Source: Flavobacterium reichenbachii (GTDB lineage Bacteria; Bacteroidota; Bacteroidia; Flavobacteriales; Flavobacteriaceae). Taken from it: a stretch of DNA of 64,000 nucleotides. Shown here piece by piece: positions 19,501-27,917 of the stretch; position 1 is the first letter of the stretch; each line of letters starts with the position of its first letter. The stretch lies in contig NZ_MUHF01000003.1 of the NCBI RefSeq assembly GCF_002217435.1, positions 1 through 64,000 of the forward strand, read 5' to 3'. Below the pieces are notes generated by a model. It was given only the letters and a program-made list of their open reading frames with translations, was not told where the DNA came from and ran no database searches. Position numbers and translations under genes: made by a program.

Positions 19501-20535
19501 ACGCACTGCACTTCCTACAATTGCATTTTCACTCTTTCGCGGAAAGTATTTTTTAAACTGGTCGTATTGTTTCTGATGGTAATTTACGCCGCCAAAGTAA
19601 GTTCCTATCCACACACCATTTTCTTTATCAATAGTAATGCAATATGCTGCATTGTCTGATATGGCATAAGGATCGCTCGGACTCTTTCGTAAATTTTTGA
19701 TCCTTTTATCTTTTAAATTGTAAATAGAAACTCCCGATTCGCTGGCAATCCACAATTCATTTTTATTCTTTTTAAACTGTCTGATAAAAATTGGTCTTTC
19801 CGGACCGTTAATAAAAGTTGAGGTTTTTCTGCTCGGAATATCATATTTGTAAACCCCGTGGTCGCGTGTGCCAATTAAAATTGAATTTTCGTCTAAGGCA
19901 TAAATAACAGAAATAGAAAAAGTGCTGTCAGGCAGTTGAACCGCAATTTTATCAAAACTTTGAGTAGCTTCAGAATAGCGGTACAAATCATCATAAGATG
20001 ACGCCCAGATTACTCCGTTTTTATCGCAGGTTATAGAAGTGGCATAAAAGGAATTTCTGCCGTCGAACATTGTGGTTTGTTTTGTGTCTACATTATATTT
20101 GACTAATGTTCCGATAGAAATGAACCACAAATTATTTTTAAAATCGTTGTCTATATCATTAATACGATTATTAATTGCTTCGTTTAAAAAAGTAAATTTT
20201 TCTAATTTTTTATCATACGAATACAATCCTTTATCTGTTCCAACCCAAATAAAATTTTTGAATTCATGAAGCGACTGGATATAGTTTATTCCTAATGATG
20301 TTTTGGGATTGGCGCCGCTGCGGAATGTTTTAAAATGATATCCGTCAAAACGGTTCAAACCATCTTTGGTGCCAAACCATAAAAATCCATCTTTATCCTG
20401 AATCGAAGCCAAAACGGTATTGTTCGACATTCCGTTTTCTACCTTATAATGTTTGAAATAATATTCCTGGCTAAAAATTGTAGTCGACAAAAACAAAAGA
20501 CAAACGAATGTCGCTAGTTTAAAAAAACGCTGCAT
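16570..20535 (-). CDS. Hybrid two-component system regulator (HTCS), AraC output
   Basis: This single-protein glycan sensor spans the inner membrane. Of 1321 residues, 1-22 are a signal peptide. A periplasmic double beta-propeller of reg_prop repeats follows (about 30-640; many LWIGT/LWFGT-type units), then a Y_Y_Y domain (about 695-758) and a membrane helix (about 765-787). The HisKA domain has phospho-acceptor His824 in NVAHEIRTPL. The ATPase domain has SNLISNAVKYA (936-946) and GTGIGLSLA. The receiver has phospho-acceptor Asp1116 (SDITMP) and Lys1168 (SKPF). A C-terminal AraC helix-turn-helix spans about 1225-1315. All catalytic residues look intact. It is divergent from the GH5 operon. 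A near-duplicate 118-bp block upstream of both GH5 and SusC-2 is the likely target of its DNA-binding domain (inference). Confidence 0.96.
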   Translation of the reverse strand: MQRFFKLATFVCLLFLSTTIFSQEYYFKHYKVENGMSNNTVLASIQDKDGFLWFGTKDGLNRFDGYHFKTFRSGANPKTSLGINYIQSLHEFKNFIWVGTDKGLYSYDKKLEKFTFLNEAINNRINDIDNDFKNNLWFISIGTLVKYNVDTKQTTMFDGRNSFYATSITCDKNGVIWASSYDDLYRYSEATQSFDKIAVQLPDSTFSISVIYALDENSILIGTRDHGVYKYDIPSRKTSTFINGPERPIFIRQFKKNKNELWIASESGVSIYNLKDKRIKNLRKSPSDPYAISDNAAYCITIDKENGVWIGTYFGGVNYHQKQYDQFKKYFPRKSENAIVGSAVREIHKDNQGNLWIGTEDAGINKFNLQTKKFINFQPDGTKSGLSFYNIHAVLPRENKIWIGTFEHGLDIMDAASGKVVKHYDHTSSNLRSDFIVTFYETPEKKLYVVTSLGIYLYDDAADSFKISDHFSETTHYTCMFKDKDGNFWAGSYRDGLFYYNSKTKEKAVYRHDFNNDKSISNDFITSIFQDQQHNLWIATENGLNLFDTRKKEFTKFTTKDGFPSNVIYSILQDDKQNLCITTSKGLVKFNYKAKSVKIFSTANGLLSDQFNYNSAFKDSNGDMYFGNLNGMISFNPKNFGTYRYNPPIFITGLQINNQDVVVNDEGSPLDESVSYIKKITLKNYQSNFNIDFASLSYTAPELTQYWYKLDGINDDWVYLNKNNKVFFTELPSGDYKFRVKSLSANGIWSREAVVAIAILPPFWASSYAFFFYFLIISGCLYWLLRRYHNINIKENNQKIAILNNEKEKEIYHAKFEFFTNVAHEIRTPLTLIKSPLESLLKRTYESPEILQNLSIMEKNTSRLLNLVNELLDFRKTEIEGLGLTFVETNISVLVKQLQSQFTPLIEEKNIDFELELGERDIYAFVDEEAITKILSNLISNAVKYAKSKVIITLFRDENSLEFIVKNDGNLIPKNLKNKIFEPFFRILGSETQTGTGIGLSLAHSLTELHNGTLKLQFLDDSLNTFVLQLPLRQQSEFHLYKDTSENTVKETSEEFESEITAKNIKTQILIVEDNLELLNFMSKELSKEYKIFKAANGEEALKVIHNQTIHIVISDITMPVMDGIELCGRIKSNIETSHIPVILLTALSAVQSRIKGLESGADAYISKPFSMDFILAQIDNLLSNRRHVMEFYASSPLSHLKTIAHNKVDEDFIKKLDDIIDQNMADTNLSVDSLADILHMSRSTLYRKIKDISNLSPNELINNARLKKAASLLLSGKYKVYEISEIVGYNSQSSFSRNFQKSFSMSPSEFINNGGKDLKD

Positions 20536-20916
20536 GTAAATGTTTTTATTAATTTTTTATAAAAAAATAACTTCTTCAAATGTGTCATCAGAATACATTT
20601 TGATTTGTATTGCGGTATTGACAATGCTTTATGGGATGATTTGAATCATTTGAACACAATTGTGAAACAAAATGAGATTAAAATTATGTTGGCTATATCC
20701 TAATTTGGTCAAAAATTAAAATGATATTTTTTTAATATATAAATTATAGTATTGATAAAAAACAACCAAATTATTTTAATAGAAATCAAAATAAAGGCAA
20801 ATTCAACCGATGCAATATTACTTATATTTTTAATAATACAATATGAAATTTTAAAAAGATATGTCTAAGTCTTAATAAGCTGTCTAATCTCAAAAACCAA
20901 GTTAAAAGTAAAACCA
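20536..20916. promoter_or_regulatory. Divergent control region between HTCS and GH5
   Basis: This 381-bp gap separates the divergent regulator and GH5 genes. It contains the 118-bp block (20643-20760) shared with the SusC-2 upstream region. The remainder is AT-rich. No clear TANNTTTG element for the regulator gene was found, and no small gene is supported. Confidence 0.6.
20643..20760 (+). promoter_or_regulatory. HTCS-type control block, copy A (GH5 operon)
   Basis: This block aligns with 29455-29572 over its whole length. The first 57 positions are in identical spacing; one 2-bp length difference follows. Shared cores are tgaaacaaaatg, gattaaaat, ctaatttggtca and ataaattatag. Conservation of this degree in non-coding AT-rich DNA implies a protein-binding site plus core promoter. 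The adjacent HTCS gene is the obvious candidate regulator. From the ctaatttgg core to the start codon is 217 bp here and 211 bp in the other copy. Confidence 0.65.
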
Positions 20917-22074
20917 ATGAAAAATAAATTACTAGCGATTGCTCTTTTTTCAGTGCTGCTAATGGGCTGTAACAAAAGCAAAAATGAACCAAAGCCAGTC
21001 GAAAATTCTGAAGTAGAAAGAACAGTCTGGACCAAAGAAAAAGCTAACGAATGGTATGGTAAACAACCATGGCTGGTTGGCGCCAATTTTACACCGGGAA
21101 GCGCCATAAACCAATTAGAAATGTGGCAGGCAGCTACTTTTGACCCAAAAAGAATTGATCAGGAATTAGGCTGGGCAGAAAGTATTGGAATGAATGTAAT
21201 GCGGGTTTATCTTCATGATTTACTGCATAAAGAGGATCCTGAAGGATTTTATAAAAGGATAGATGAATATTTGACCATTGCAGATAAACATCACATTAAA
21301 ACATTGTTCGTGTTATTTGATTCATGCTGGGATCCGTTTCCGAAATCCGGAAAACAAAGAGCGCCGCAACCCTTTGTACACAACTCAGGCTGGGTTCAGT
21401 CTCCGGGTCAGAAAGCACTTCTGAATGAAAAACAAACTCCGCGATTAGAAAAATACGTCAAAGAAACGGTAGCTCATTTTAAAAATGACAATAGAATTTT
21501 AGGCTGGGATGTTTGGAATGAGCCAGATAATATGACTGGACCTTCTTATGAAAAGGTTGAAATTGCCAATAAAGAAGAATTAGTTTACAAGTTGTTAGAA
21601 AAAGCGTTCAAATGGGCGCGTGCAGCTAATCCTTCACAGCCTTTAACTTCTGGAGTTTGGGCAGGCGACTGGTCAGAAAAAGGGATGAAACCTATTTTTA
21701 GGCTGCAGCTGGAACAATCGGATGTAATTTCTTTTCACTGTTATGATAAACCTGCCGATTTAATAAACAGAATAAACGAACTAAAACGTTACGGAAAACC
21801 ATTATTGTGCACAGAATATATGGCGAGACCAAACGGAAGCACTTTTGAAGGCTTTTTGCCAATTGCCAAAGAAAATAAAGTAGCCATGATCAATTGGGGT
21901 TTAGTAGACGGAAAAACACAAACAAAATTTCCTTGGGACAGCTGGACGAAAAAATATACCGGAGCACCGCCCGTATGGTTTCATGAGGTATTCAATTCAG
22001 ACGGAACACCTTATAAAAAATCAGAAACCGATTTTATAAAAAAAATTACCACAGAAGTAAATCAAAAAAAATAA
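20917..22074 (+). CDS. GH5-like (cellulase-fold) glycoside hydrolase, lipoprotein
   Basis: This is a retaining TIM-barrel glycosidase of clan GH-A. The 385 residues include a lipobox LMGC with Cys18, so the enzyme is membrane-anchored. WDVWNEPDN (198-206) carries the acid/base Glu202 and LLCTEYMARP (296-305) the nucleophile Glu300. The middle barrel motifs MNVMRVYLHDLL and HCYDKP fit the family. GH5-type enzymes act on beta-mannan, beta-glucan, xylan and others, so the substrate cannot be named. It is the first gene of the operon divergent from the HTCS regulator and is followed after 24 bp by a GH43 gene. Confidence 0.85.
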   Translation: MKNKLLAIALFSVLLMGCNKSKNEPKPVENSEVERTVWTKEKANEWYGKQPWLVGANFTPGSAINQLEMWQAATFDPKRIDQELGWAESIGMNVMRVYLHDLLHKEDPEGFYKRIDEYLTIADKHHIKTLFVLFDSCWDPFPKSGKQRAPQPFVHNSGWVQSPGQKALLNEKQTPRLEKYVKETVAHFKNDNRILGWDVWNEPDNMTGPSYEKVEIANKEELVYKLLEKAFKWARAANPSQPLTSGVWAGDWSEKGMKPIFRLQLEQSDVISFHCYDKPADLINRINELKRYGKPLLCTEYMARPNGSTFEGFLPIAKENKVAMINWGLVDGKTQTKFPWDSWTKKYTGAPPVWFHEVFNSDGTPYKKSETDFIKKITTEVNQKK

Positions 22075-22098
22075 AGACAATATCAAATTAAAGCAGAA

Positions 22099-23142
22099 AT
22101 GAATAAATACCTAATAAAACAAACCCTGTTCCTGATCTTATTTTGTATTGGAAGTCCTGTTTTACTGGCACAGCAAACGTTTTCCAATCCAATTTTAGAA
22201 TATGGTGCAGATCCTTACAGTACATACCATAATGGCTATTACTACTACACTCATACCATGCAGAATCATTTGGTTCTTTTTAAAACCAAAAATTTAGCCG
22301 ATCTAAAAAATGCTGAAAAGAAAGTTATTTGGACGCCTCCAAAAAATACAGACTATTCTGCTGAAATCTGGGCACCGGAATTTCATTTTATTAATGGTAA
22401 ATGGTACGTATATTTTGCAGCAGATAATGGTTCTAACAATACACACAGAATGTATGTTTTAGAAAACAGTTCCAAAAACCCGATGGAAGGCGAGTGGATT
22501 TTTAAAGGAAAAATCGCCTCAAAAACAGATAAATGGGCAATTGACGGTAATGTTTTTGCTTATAAAAAACAATTGTACATGATCTGGTCGGGCTGGGAAG
22601 GCGATACTAACGGGCAGCAGAATATTTATATTGCCAAGATGAAATCTCCCACCCAAATTGAAGGAGACAGAGTGCTTATTTCCAGTCCGTCAAAACCATG
22701 GGAACTTCATGGTGCATTGCACGACGATATAAATCCGGCGCAGGTAAATGTAAACGAAGGACCTCAATTTATTTCAAACAAAAAGAAAGCCTTTATAGTT
22801 TTTTCTGCAAGCGGCTGCTGGACGGATAATTATAGTTTGGGTTTGCTCACCTTTACAGGAAAAGATAATTTATTAGATCCTTTGGCATGGGTAAAATCAG
22901 ACCAGCCAATTCTTGAACAATCGGATAAGAATAAGGTTTATGCTCCGGGGCATAATTCATTCTTTAAATCACCAAATGGCAAAGAAGACTGGATTTTATA
23001 CCACGCAAATTCAAATCCCGGAGAAGGATGCGGCGAAAAAAGATCTCCCAGAATGCAGCAAATAAAATGGGATAATAACGGAAATCCTGTTATCGGAGAT
23101 CCAATATCTGAAGGAACTGCGGCAACTATTCCAGCGATGTGA
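22099..23142 (+). CDS. GH43-family glycosidase (copy 1)
   Basis: This is an inverting five-bladed beta-propeller enzyme, typically an alpha-L-arabinofuranosidase or beta-xylosidase. The protein has 347 residues with a signal peptide ending near LAQ25. The catalytic triad candidates are Asp38 in YGADPY (base), Asp149 in WAIDGNVF (pKa modulator) and Glu220 in VNEGPQ (acid). YSAEIWAPEFHF (86-97) is the usual second-blade motif. The protein ends after the propeller with no accessory domain. It is co-transcribed with GH5. The presence of three GH43 genes suggests pentose or galactofuranose-type decorations on the target glycan (inference). Confidence 0.88.
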   Translation: MNKYLIKQTLFLILFCIGSPVLLAQQTFSNPILEYGADPYSTYHNGYYYYTHTMQNHLVLFKTKNLADLKNAEKKVIWTPPKNTDYSAEIWAPEFHFINGKWYVYFAADNGSNNTHRMYVLENSSKNPMEGEWIFKGKIASKTDKWAIDGNVFAYKKQLYMIWSGWEGDTNGQQNIYIAKMKSPTQIEGDRVLISSPSKPWELHGALHDDINPAQVNVNEGPQFISNKKKAFIVFSASGCWTDNYSLGLLTFTGKDNLLDPLAWVKSDQPILEQSDKNKVYAPGHNSFFKSPNGKEDWILYHANSNPGEGCGEKRSPRMQQIKWDNNGNPVIGDPISEGTAATIPAM

Positions 23143-23269
23143 TTAATATATAAATATTTATCATAAACGGCCCTTAATTGCATTTTTTATTAAAAATAAA
23201 GCAGTAATAAACGCAGTTAGCAAAATTATAACTAAAAAACACAAAATAAGTCAATATTTTTATTTTTAT

Positions 23270-23285
23270 ACTAAAACGTTTTAGT
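23270..23285. promoter_or_regulatory. LacI-type operator palindrome, copy 2
   Basis: ACTAAAACGTTTTAGT here is identical to the palindrome at 3-18. It again shares its last T with a TANNTTTG box (23285-23292). It lies 50 bp before the GH31 start codon, so it should control GH31, the second GH92 and the second GH43. Confidence 0.65.
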
Positions 23286-23292
23286 AGATTTG
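23285..23292 (+). promoter_or_regulatory. -7 promoter element for GH31-1
   Basis: TAGATTTG matches TANNTTTG. Transcription should start near 23299, giving a leader of under 40 nt. No clear -33 element is seen; the operator occupies much of the spacer. Confidence 0.5.
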
Positions 23293-23335
23293 TGTGTATT
23301 GATTTATAATAGTTTGATAACATTAAAATTTTAAT

Positions 23336-25504
23336 ATGAATTTTAAAACTATATTATTTTCCATATTTTTTATTTCGCTGGGAATATCTAAATCCGCAGC
23401 TCAGGAAGTTCCATTGCTTAAAACCTCGTTGGTGGGCAGTAGAATTGTAGAATTTGTACCAAAAGGTTTTGATAAAAGCAAGACCCCATCATTAATACTT
23501 TCTTCAGAACCAAAATCTAAAGGGAAGATGCCTGCAGACTGGTCACTCATTCCGGAGTTTACATTCAAAAATAATAAAGCAAGTGCCGTTTTAAATCTCA
23601 AAGGAGAAATAAGTTTATACGGCGGAGGAGAGGTTACCGGACCACTTTTGCGCAACGGGCAATCTATAAAATTATGGAATACAGATACGGGAGCTTATAG
23701 TGTTGAGGGCGGTAAAAGGCTGTATCAGACGCATCCGTGGGTTATGGGTGTGCGTCAGGACGGTACTGCTTTTGGAATCATCTTTGACAGTACCTGGAAA
23801 GCAGAATTAATTACAAACTCAGATCAGATCATTTATAATTCTGAAGGCGCATTGTTTAAAGTTTACATAATTGATAGAAAATCGCCTCAGGAAGTAATAA
23901 AAGGGCTTTCGGAATTAACAGGAACAATAAAATTACCTCCGCGCTGGGCACTGGGATATCATCAATGCAGATTTTCTTATGACAGCGAAAAACGTGTTAT
24001 GGAAATAGCAGACAACTTTAGAGAAAAGAAAATTCCATGCGACGTAATCTGGATGGATATTGACTACATGCAGGGTTACAGAGTATTTACTTTTGACAGT
24101 GTAAGATTCCCGAATCCTAAGATTTTAAACGACAATCTTCATAAAAAAGGTTTTCGCGCCGTTTATATGATCGATCCTGGTGTAAAAGTAGATAAAGAAT
24201 ATTCGGTTTATAAAACCGGAACAGAAAATGATGTCTGGGTAAAGAAAAATAACGGCCAGGAATATCATGGTAAAGTATGGCCGGGAGATTGTGCTTTTCC
24301 AGATTTTACAAATCCAAAATCGAGAAATTGGTGGGCGGGACTTTACAAAGATTTCTTAAGCACGGGAATTGACGGCGTTTGGAATGATATGAACGAACCT
24401 GCTGTAAATGATAATGATTTTCCCGAAGATAAACGATTAGGCACGATGCCATATGATACGCCGCACAAAGGCGGAGGAAATCTGCCTTCGGGTTCTCATT
24501 TGCTTTATCATAATGCATACGGCCGATTGATGGTAGAAGCATCTTATGATGGAATTTTAAAAACAAATTCAGCTAAGCGTCCTTTTCTTCTCACCAGATC
24601 TAATTTACTGGGAGGACAGCGTTATGCAGCAACCTGGACAGGCGATAACTATGCCGGATGGGATCATTTAAAACTTTCGGTACCCATGTCGCTGACCTTA
24701 GGATTATCGGGCCAGCCCTTTAGCGGTCCGGATATTGGAGGTTTCTTAGGAGATACAAGCGGCGATTTATGGGCAAACTGGCTTGGTTTTGGAGCGTTTA
24801 TGCCTTTTGCACGCGGGCATGCATGTGCAGGTACAAATGATAAAGAACCTTGGGCATACGGAGAAGCAATAGAAAAAACGTCGCGAATAGCTTTAGAGAG
24901 ACGTTATCGTCTGCTGCCGTATTTATATACACTTTTTTACGAATCCTCTAAAACCGGACTTCCGGTAATGGCACCCGTATTTTTTGCAGACAATAAAGAT
25001 TTGCGCCTCAGAGCAGAAGAACAAGCCTTTTTACTGGGAGAAAATCTTTTGGTGGTGCCTGCATTTGCCAAAAATCCAGTTCTCCCTTCTGGTATTTGGG
25101 AAGAACTAAATCTTGTTGAAGGAGAAAAAGAGGATAAATATCAGGCTAAATTGAGCATAAAAGGCGGCAGTATTATTCCTGCCGGTAAGATTATTCAGAA
25201 TGCAGGAGAGAATTCGTTTGATCCCTTAAGTCTTTTTGTTTGTCTTGATAAAGAGGGTAAAGCAAAAGGGGAACTCTATCTGGATTCTGGTGAAGGTTTT
25301 GGTTTTCAGAAAGGAGATTATGCCTTAATGACTTTTAGTGCTGAAAAAAAGAATAATGTTGTTATCGTAAGAGTTTCTGATACAACAGGTAAAAGAAATA
25401 TCAAGGAGGAAATAAAAGAAATTAATGTAAATTTAGTCCTTGAAGGTAAAACATATAAAGGTTCTGGAACACTCAAAGATGGAATTTCGATTATTGTAAA
25501 GTAA
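23336..25504 (+). CDS. GH31 alpha-glycosidase (copy 1)
   Basis: This is a retaining alpha-glycosidase (alpha-glucosidase/alpha-xylosidase/alpha-galactosidase family). The protein has 722 residues with a signal peptide ending at AAQ23 and an N-terminal beta-sandwich (about 25-195). The catalytic barrel begins with PPRWALGYHQCRFSY (201-215). CDVIWMDIDYM (235-245) fits the family, the nucleophile Asp351 is in WNDMNEP, and the acid/base Asp437 is in TWTGDNYAGW. FSGPDIGGF is also present. The protein is full length for a GH31 with C-terminal beta domains. It opens a new transcription unit under a LacI-type operator, with GH92-2 starting 44 bp after its end. The substrate is not decidable; WNDMNEP is the alpha-glucosidase-like form. 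Confidence 0.92.
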   Translation: MNFKTILFSIFFISLGISKSAAQEVPLLKTSLVGSRIVEFVPKGFDKSKTPSLILSSEPKSKGKMPADWSLIPEFTFKNNKASAVLNLKGEISLYGGGEVTGPLLRNGQSIKLWNTDTGAYSVEGGKRLYQTHPWVMGVRQDGTAFGIIFDSTWKAELITNSDQIIYNSEGALFKVYIIDRKSPQEVIKGLSELTGTIKLPPRWALGYHQCRFSYDSEKRVMEIADNFREKKIPCDVIWMDIDYMQGYRVFTFDSVRFPNPKILNDNLHKKGFRAVYMIDPGVKVDKEYSVYKTGTENDVWVKKNNGQEYHGKVWPGDCAFPDFTNPKSRNWWAGLYKDFLSTGIDGVWNDMNEPAVNDNDFPEDKRLGTMPYDTPHKGGGNLPSGSHLLYHNAYGRLMVEASYDGILKTNSAKRPFLLTRSNLLGGQRYAATWTGDNYAGWDHLKLSVPMSLTLGLSGQPFSGPDIGGFLGDTSGDLWANWLGFGAFMPFARGHACAGTNDKEPWAYGEAIEKTSRIALERRYRLLPYLYTLFYESSKTGLPVMAPVFFADNKDLRLRAEEQAFLLGENLLVVPAFAKNPVLPSGIWEELNLVEGEKEDKYQAKLSIKGGSIIPAGKIIQNAGENSFDPLSLFVCLDKEGKAKGELYLDSGEGFGFQKGDYALMTFSAEKKNNVVIVRVSDTTGKRNIKEEIKEINVNLVLEGKTYKGSGTLKDGISIIVK

Positions 25505-25548
25505 ATTTCAAAATAGTAAACCAGCAAATTGAATAATTAGATTTAGAC

Positions 25549-27906
25549 ATGAAAAACATTGTAGTAAAATTTTGTATCATCACATCCCTATGTTTATTTA
25601 GTATTACGGCTTTGAGTCAGAAAACGGTTAAAAAGTTTTCCGATTACGTAAAACCGAATATTGGAACAGCACACAGCCGCTGGTTTTTTTATACTCCCGG
25701 TGCAATGCCGTTTGGACTTGCAAAACTTGGCCCTTCGACCAACGGTCATCTGGGAAATGAGCAGGGATGGGAAGCCACTGGTTATGATGACAGAGATACT
25801 TCTATAGAAGGTTTTGCGTGTTTACATGAGTTTCAGATAGGAGGTATTGTGCTGGCACCGTCTGTTGGTAAACTGCAGACCATACCCGGCGCTCTCGATA
25901 AACCTGAAGAAGGCTACAGATCCCGATTTGATCGAAAGGATGAATATGCTTCAGCCGGATATTATTCAGTATTGCTTAAAGATTATAATATTAAAGCAGA
26001 ACTTACAGCGACAAAAAGAGTAGGTTTTCAGCGATATACTTTTCCAAAATCAGCTCAGTCCAACATAATTTTTGATATTGGAAACAGACAAGGCGAGAGT
26101 GGCGCAGTTAAAGAATCAAAAGTTACTATTACAGAAGATGGAAGAATTGAAGGTTACGTTATTACAACGCCGGAATATGTAAAAAAATATCAGGCAGGTA
26201 CCGAAGTGGCAATGTATTTCTCGGCCGTTTTAGACAAAAAGCCAAGTAGTTTTGGTGCATTTAATAAAAAAGGAATTCAGGCTGGTGCTAAAGAAATTGA
26301 AGGAGAAGGAGCTGGCATCTATCTCACTTTTGACACGCAGCAAAATGAAATGATTACGGTTAAAATTGGTTTGTCTTACACTTCTGTGGACAATGCAAGA
26401 CTGAATCTTGATACCGAAGCAAAGAGTTTAAATTTCGCGGCAGCAGAAAAACAAAGTCTTGCTGTATGGAATGATTACCTTGGAAGGATAGCCGTAGAAG
26501 GTAAAAACGAAGCTGATAAAATTAAATTTTATACAGGTTTGTATCATGCTTTATTGGGTCGCGGGCTTGGCAGTGATGTCAACGGAGCATATCCTATGAA
26601 TAATGGAAAAGTAGGCCAGATACCTCTGGATTCAAAAGGAAAGCCTCTGCATAACTATTACAATACAGATGCAATTTGGGGAGGATTCTGGAATCTAACT
26701 CAATTGTGGGCGCTTGCTTATCCGGAATATTATGCAGACTGGGTACAGGGACAATTGCTTGTATATAAAGATGCCGGCTGGCTGGGTGATGGTATTGCCA
26801 ATAGTAAATATGTGTCTGGCGTGGGGACAAACTTTACAGGGCTTGCTATAGCATCGGCTTATAATTCGGGAATACGCAATTTTGATGTGGAAAAGGGATA
26901 TGAAGCGGCGTTAAAAAACGAATTGGAATGGAAAAACAGAATTGAAGGCGCTGGAAAAATGGATGTTAAACAATTTGTAGAACTTGGTTATTCTCCTTAT
27001 TTGGATAATATGGACTACAAGACTAATACAGAAGGTTCTGGATTTTCGGCTTCCCACACATTAGAATATTCTTATAGTGCTTATGCAGTCGCTCAGTTTG
27101 CAAAAGCATTGGGTAAAACTAAAGATTATGAAAAGCTTATGAAATTAGCCGATGGCTGGAAATTGCTTTATGATAAAGAAACAACATTTATAAGACCTAA
27201 ATATGCTAACGGAACATTTATCAAAGATTTTGATCCGTCACAGCCATGGAGAGGATTTCAGGAAGGCAATGCATGGCAGTATACATTTTATGTGCCTCAT
27301 AATGTAACTGAATTAGTAGCAACTCTTGGAAAAGATACTTTTAATAATCGTTTGGATGATATTTTTACAAAATCTCAAAAAAATGTTTTTGGAGGAGGAA
27401 CTAAAATCGATGCTTTTGCCGGATTATCAGGTTTTTATAATCATGGTAATCAGCCAAACTTGCATATATCGTGGCTTTTTAATTTTTCAGGAAAACCGTA
27501 TCTGACACAAAAATGGGTGCATGCAATCTGCGACGAATTTTATGGAACTGAAGGAATACACGGATACGGCTACGGTCAGGACGAAGATCAGGGACAATTG
27601 GGAGCGTGGTACGTTATGTCTTCAATAGGATTGTTTGATGTAAAGGGTTTGACCGATATTAATCCGTCATTTCAAATCGGAAGCCCGCTGTTTGACAAAA
27701 TTACAATTAAGAAATTAGGAAAATCGCGCGATAAAAATTTTGTTATTGATGTAAAAAATAATTCTAAAACGAATGTTTACTTACAGGAAGTAAAACTAAA
27801 TGATATTGATTTGAAACAGCTTTCGATAGAATTAGAAGCTGTTAAAAAAGGAGGTGTTTTAAAAATGAAAGTAGATGCGCAGCCCTCAACTTCCTGGTCA
27901 AATTAA
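25549..27906 (+). CDS. GH92 alpha-mannosidase (copy 2, Gln at the acid position)
   Basis: This is a second GH92, clearly of a different branch from the copy at 10784. The protein has 785 residues with a signal peptide ending near LSQ24. An N-terminal sandwich (25-305) is followed by the barrel with DAIWGGFWNLTQLWALAYPE (374-393), FQEGNAWQY (570-578, Glu572) and GQDEDQGQLGAWYVMSSIGLF, which holds the base aspartates (Asp678, Asp680). At the catalytic-acid position the sequence is HGNQPNLH with Gln635 instead of Glu. The N-terminal region AHSRWFFYTPGAMPFGLAKLGP is typical for GH92. It is co-transcribed with GH31-1 and GH43-2 (the next gene is 11 bp downstream). The linkage specificity is uncertain because of the substitution. 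Confidence 0.9.
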   Translation: MKNIVVKFCIITSLCLFSITALSQKTVKKFSDYVKPNIGTAHSRWFFYTPGAMPFGLAKLGPSTNGHLGNEQGWEATGYDDRDTSIEGFACLHEFQIGGIVLAPSVGKLQTIPGALDKPEEGYRSRFDRKDEYASAGYYSVLLKDYNIKAELTATKRVGFQRYTFPKSAQSNIIFDIGNRQGESGAVKESKVTITEDGRIEGYVITTPEYVKKYQAGTEVAMYFSAVLDKKPSSFGAFNKKGIQAGAKEIEGEGAGIYLTFDTQQNEMITVKIGLSYTSVDNARLNLDTEAKSLNFAAAEKQSLAVWNDYLGRIAVEGKNEADKIKFYTGLYHALLGRGLGSDVNGAYPMNNGKVGQIPLDSKGKPLHNYYNTDAIWGGFWNLTQLWALAYPEYYADWVQGQLLVYKDAGWLGDGIANSKYVSGVGTNFTGLAIASAYNSGIRNFDVEKGYEAALKNELEWKNRIEGAGKMDVKQFVELGYSPYLDNMDYKTNTEGSGFSASHTLEYSYSAYAVAQFAKALGKTKDYEKLMKLADGWKLLYDKETTFIRPKYANGTFIKDFDPSQPWRGFQEGNAWQYTFYVPHNVTELVATLGKDTFNNRLDDIFTKSQKNVFGGGTKIDAFAGLSGFYNHGNQPNLHISWLFNFSGKPYLTQKWVHAICDEFYGTEGIHGYGYGQDEDQGQLGAWYVMSSIGLFDVKGLTDINPSFQIGSPLFDKITIKKLGKSRDKNFVIDVKNNSKTNVYLQEVKLNDIDLKQLSIELEAVKKGGVLKMKVDAQPSTSWSN

Positions 27907-27917
27907 ATGATTTTTGT

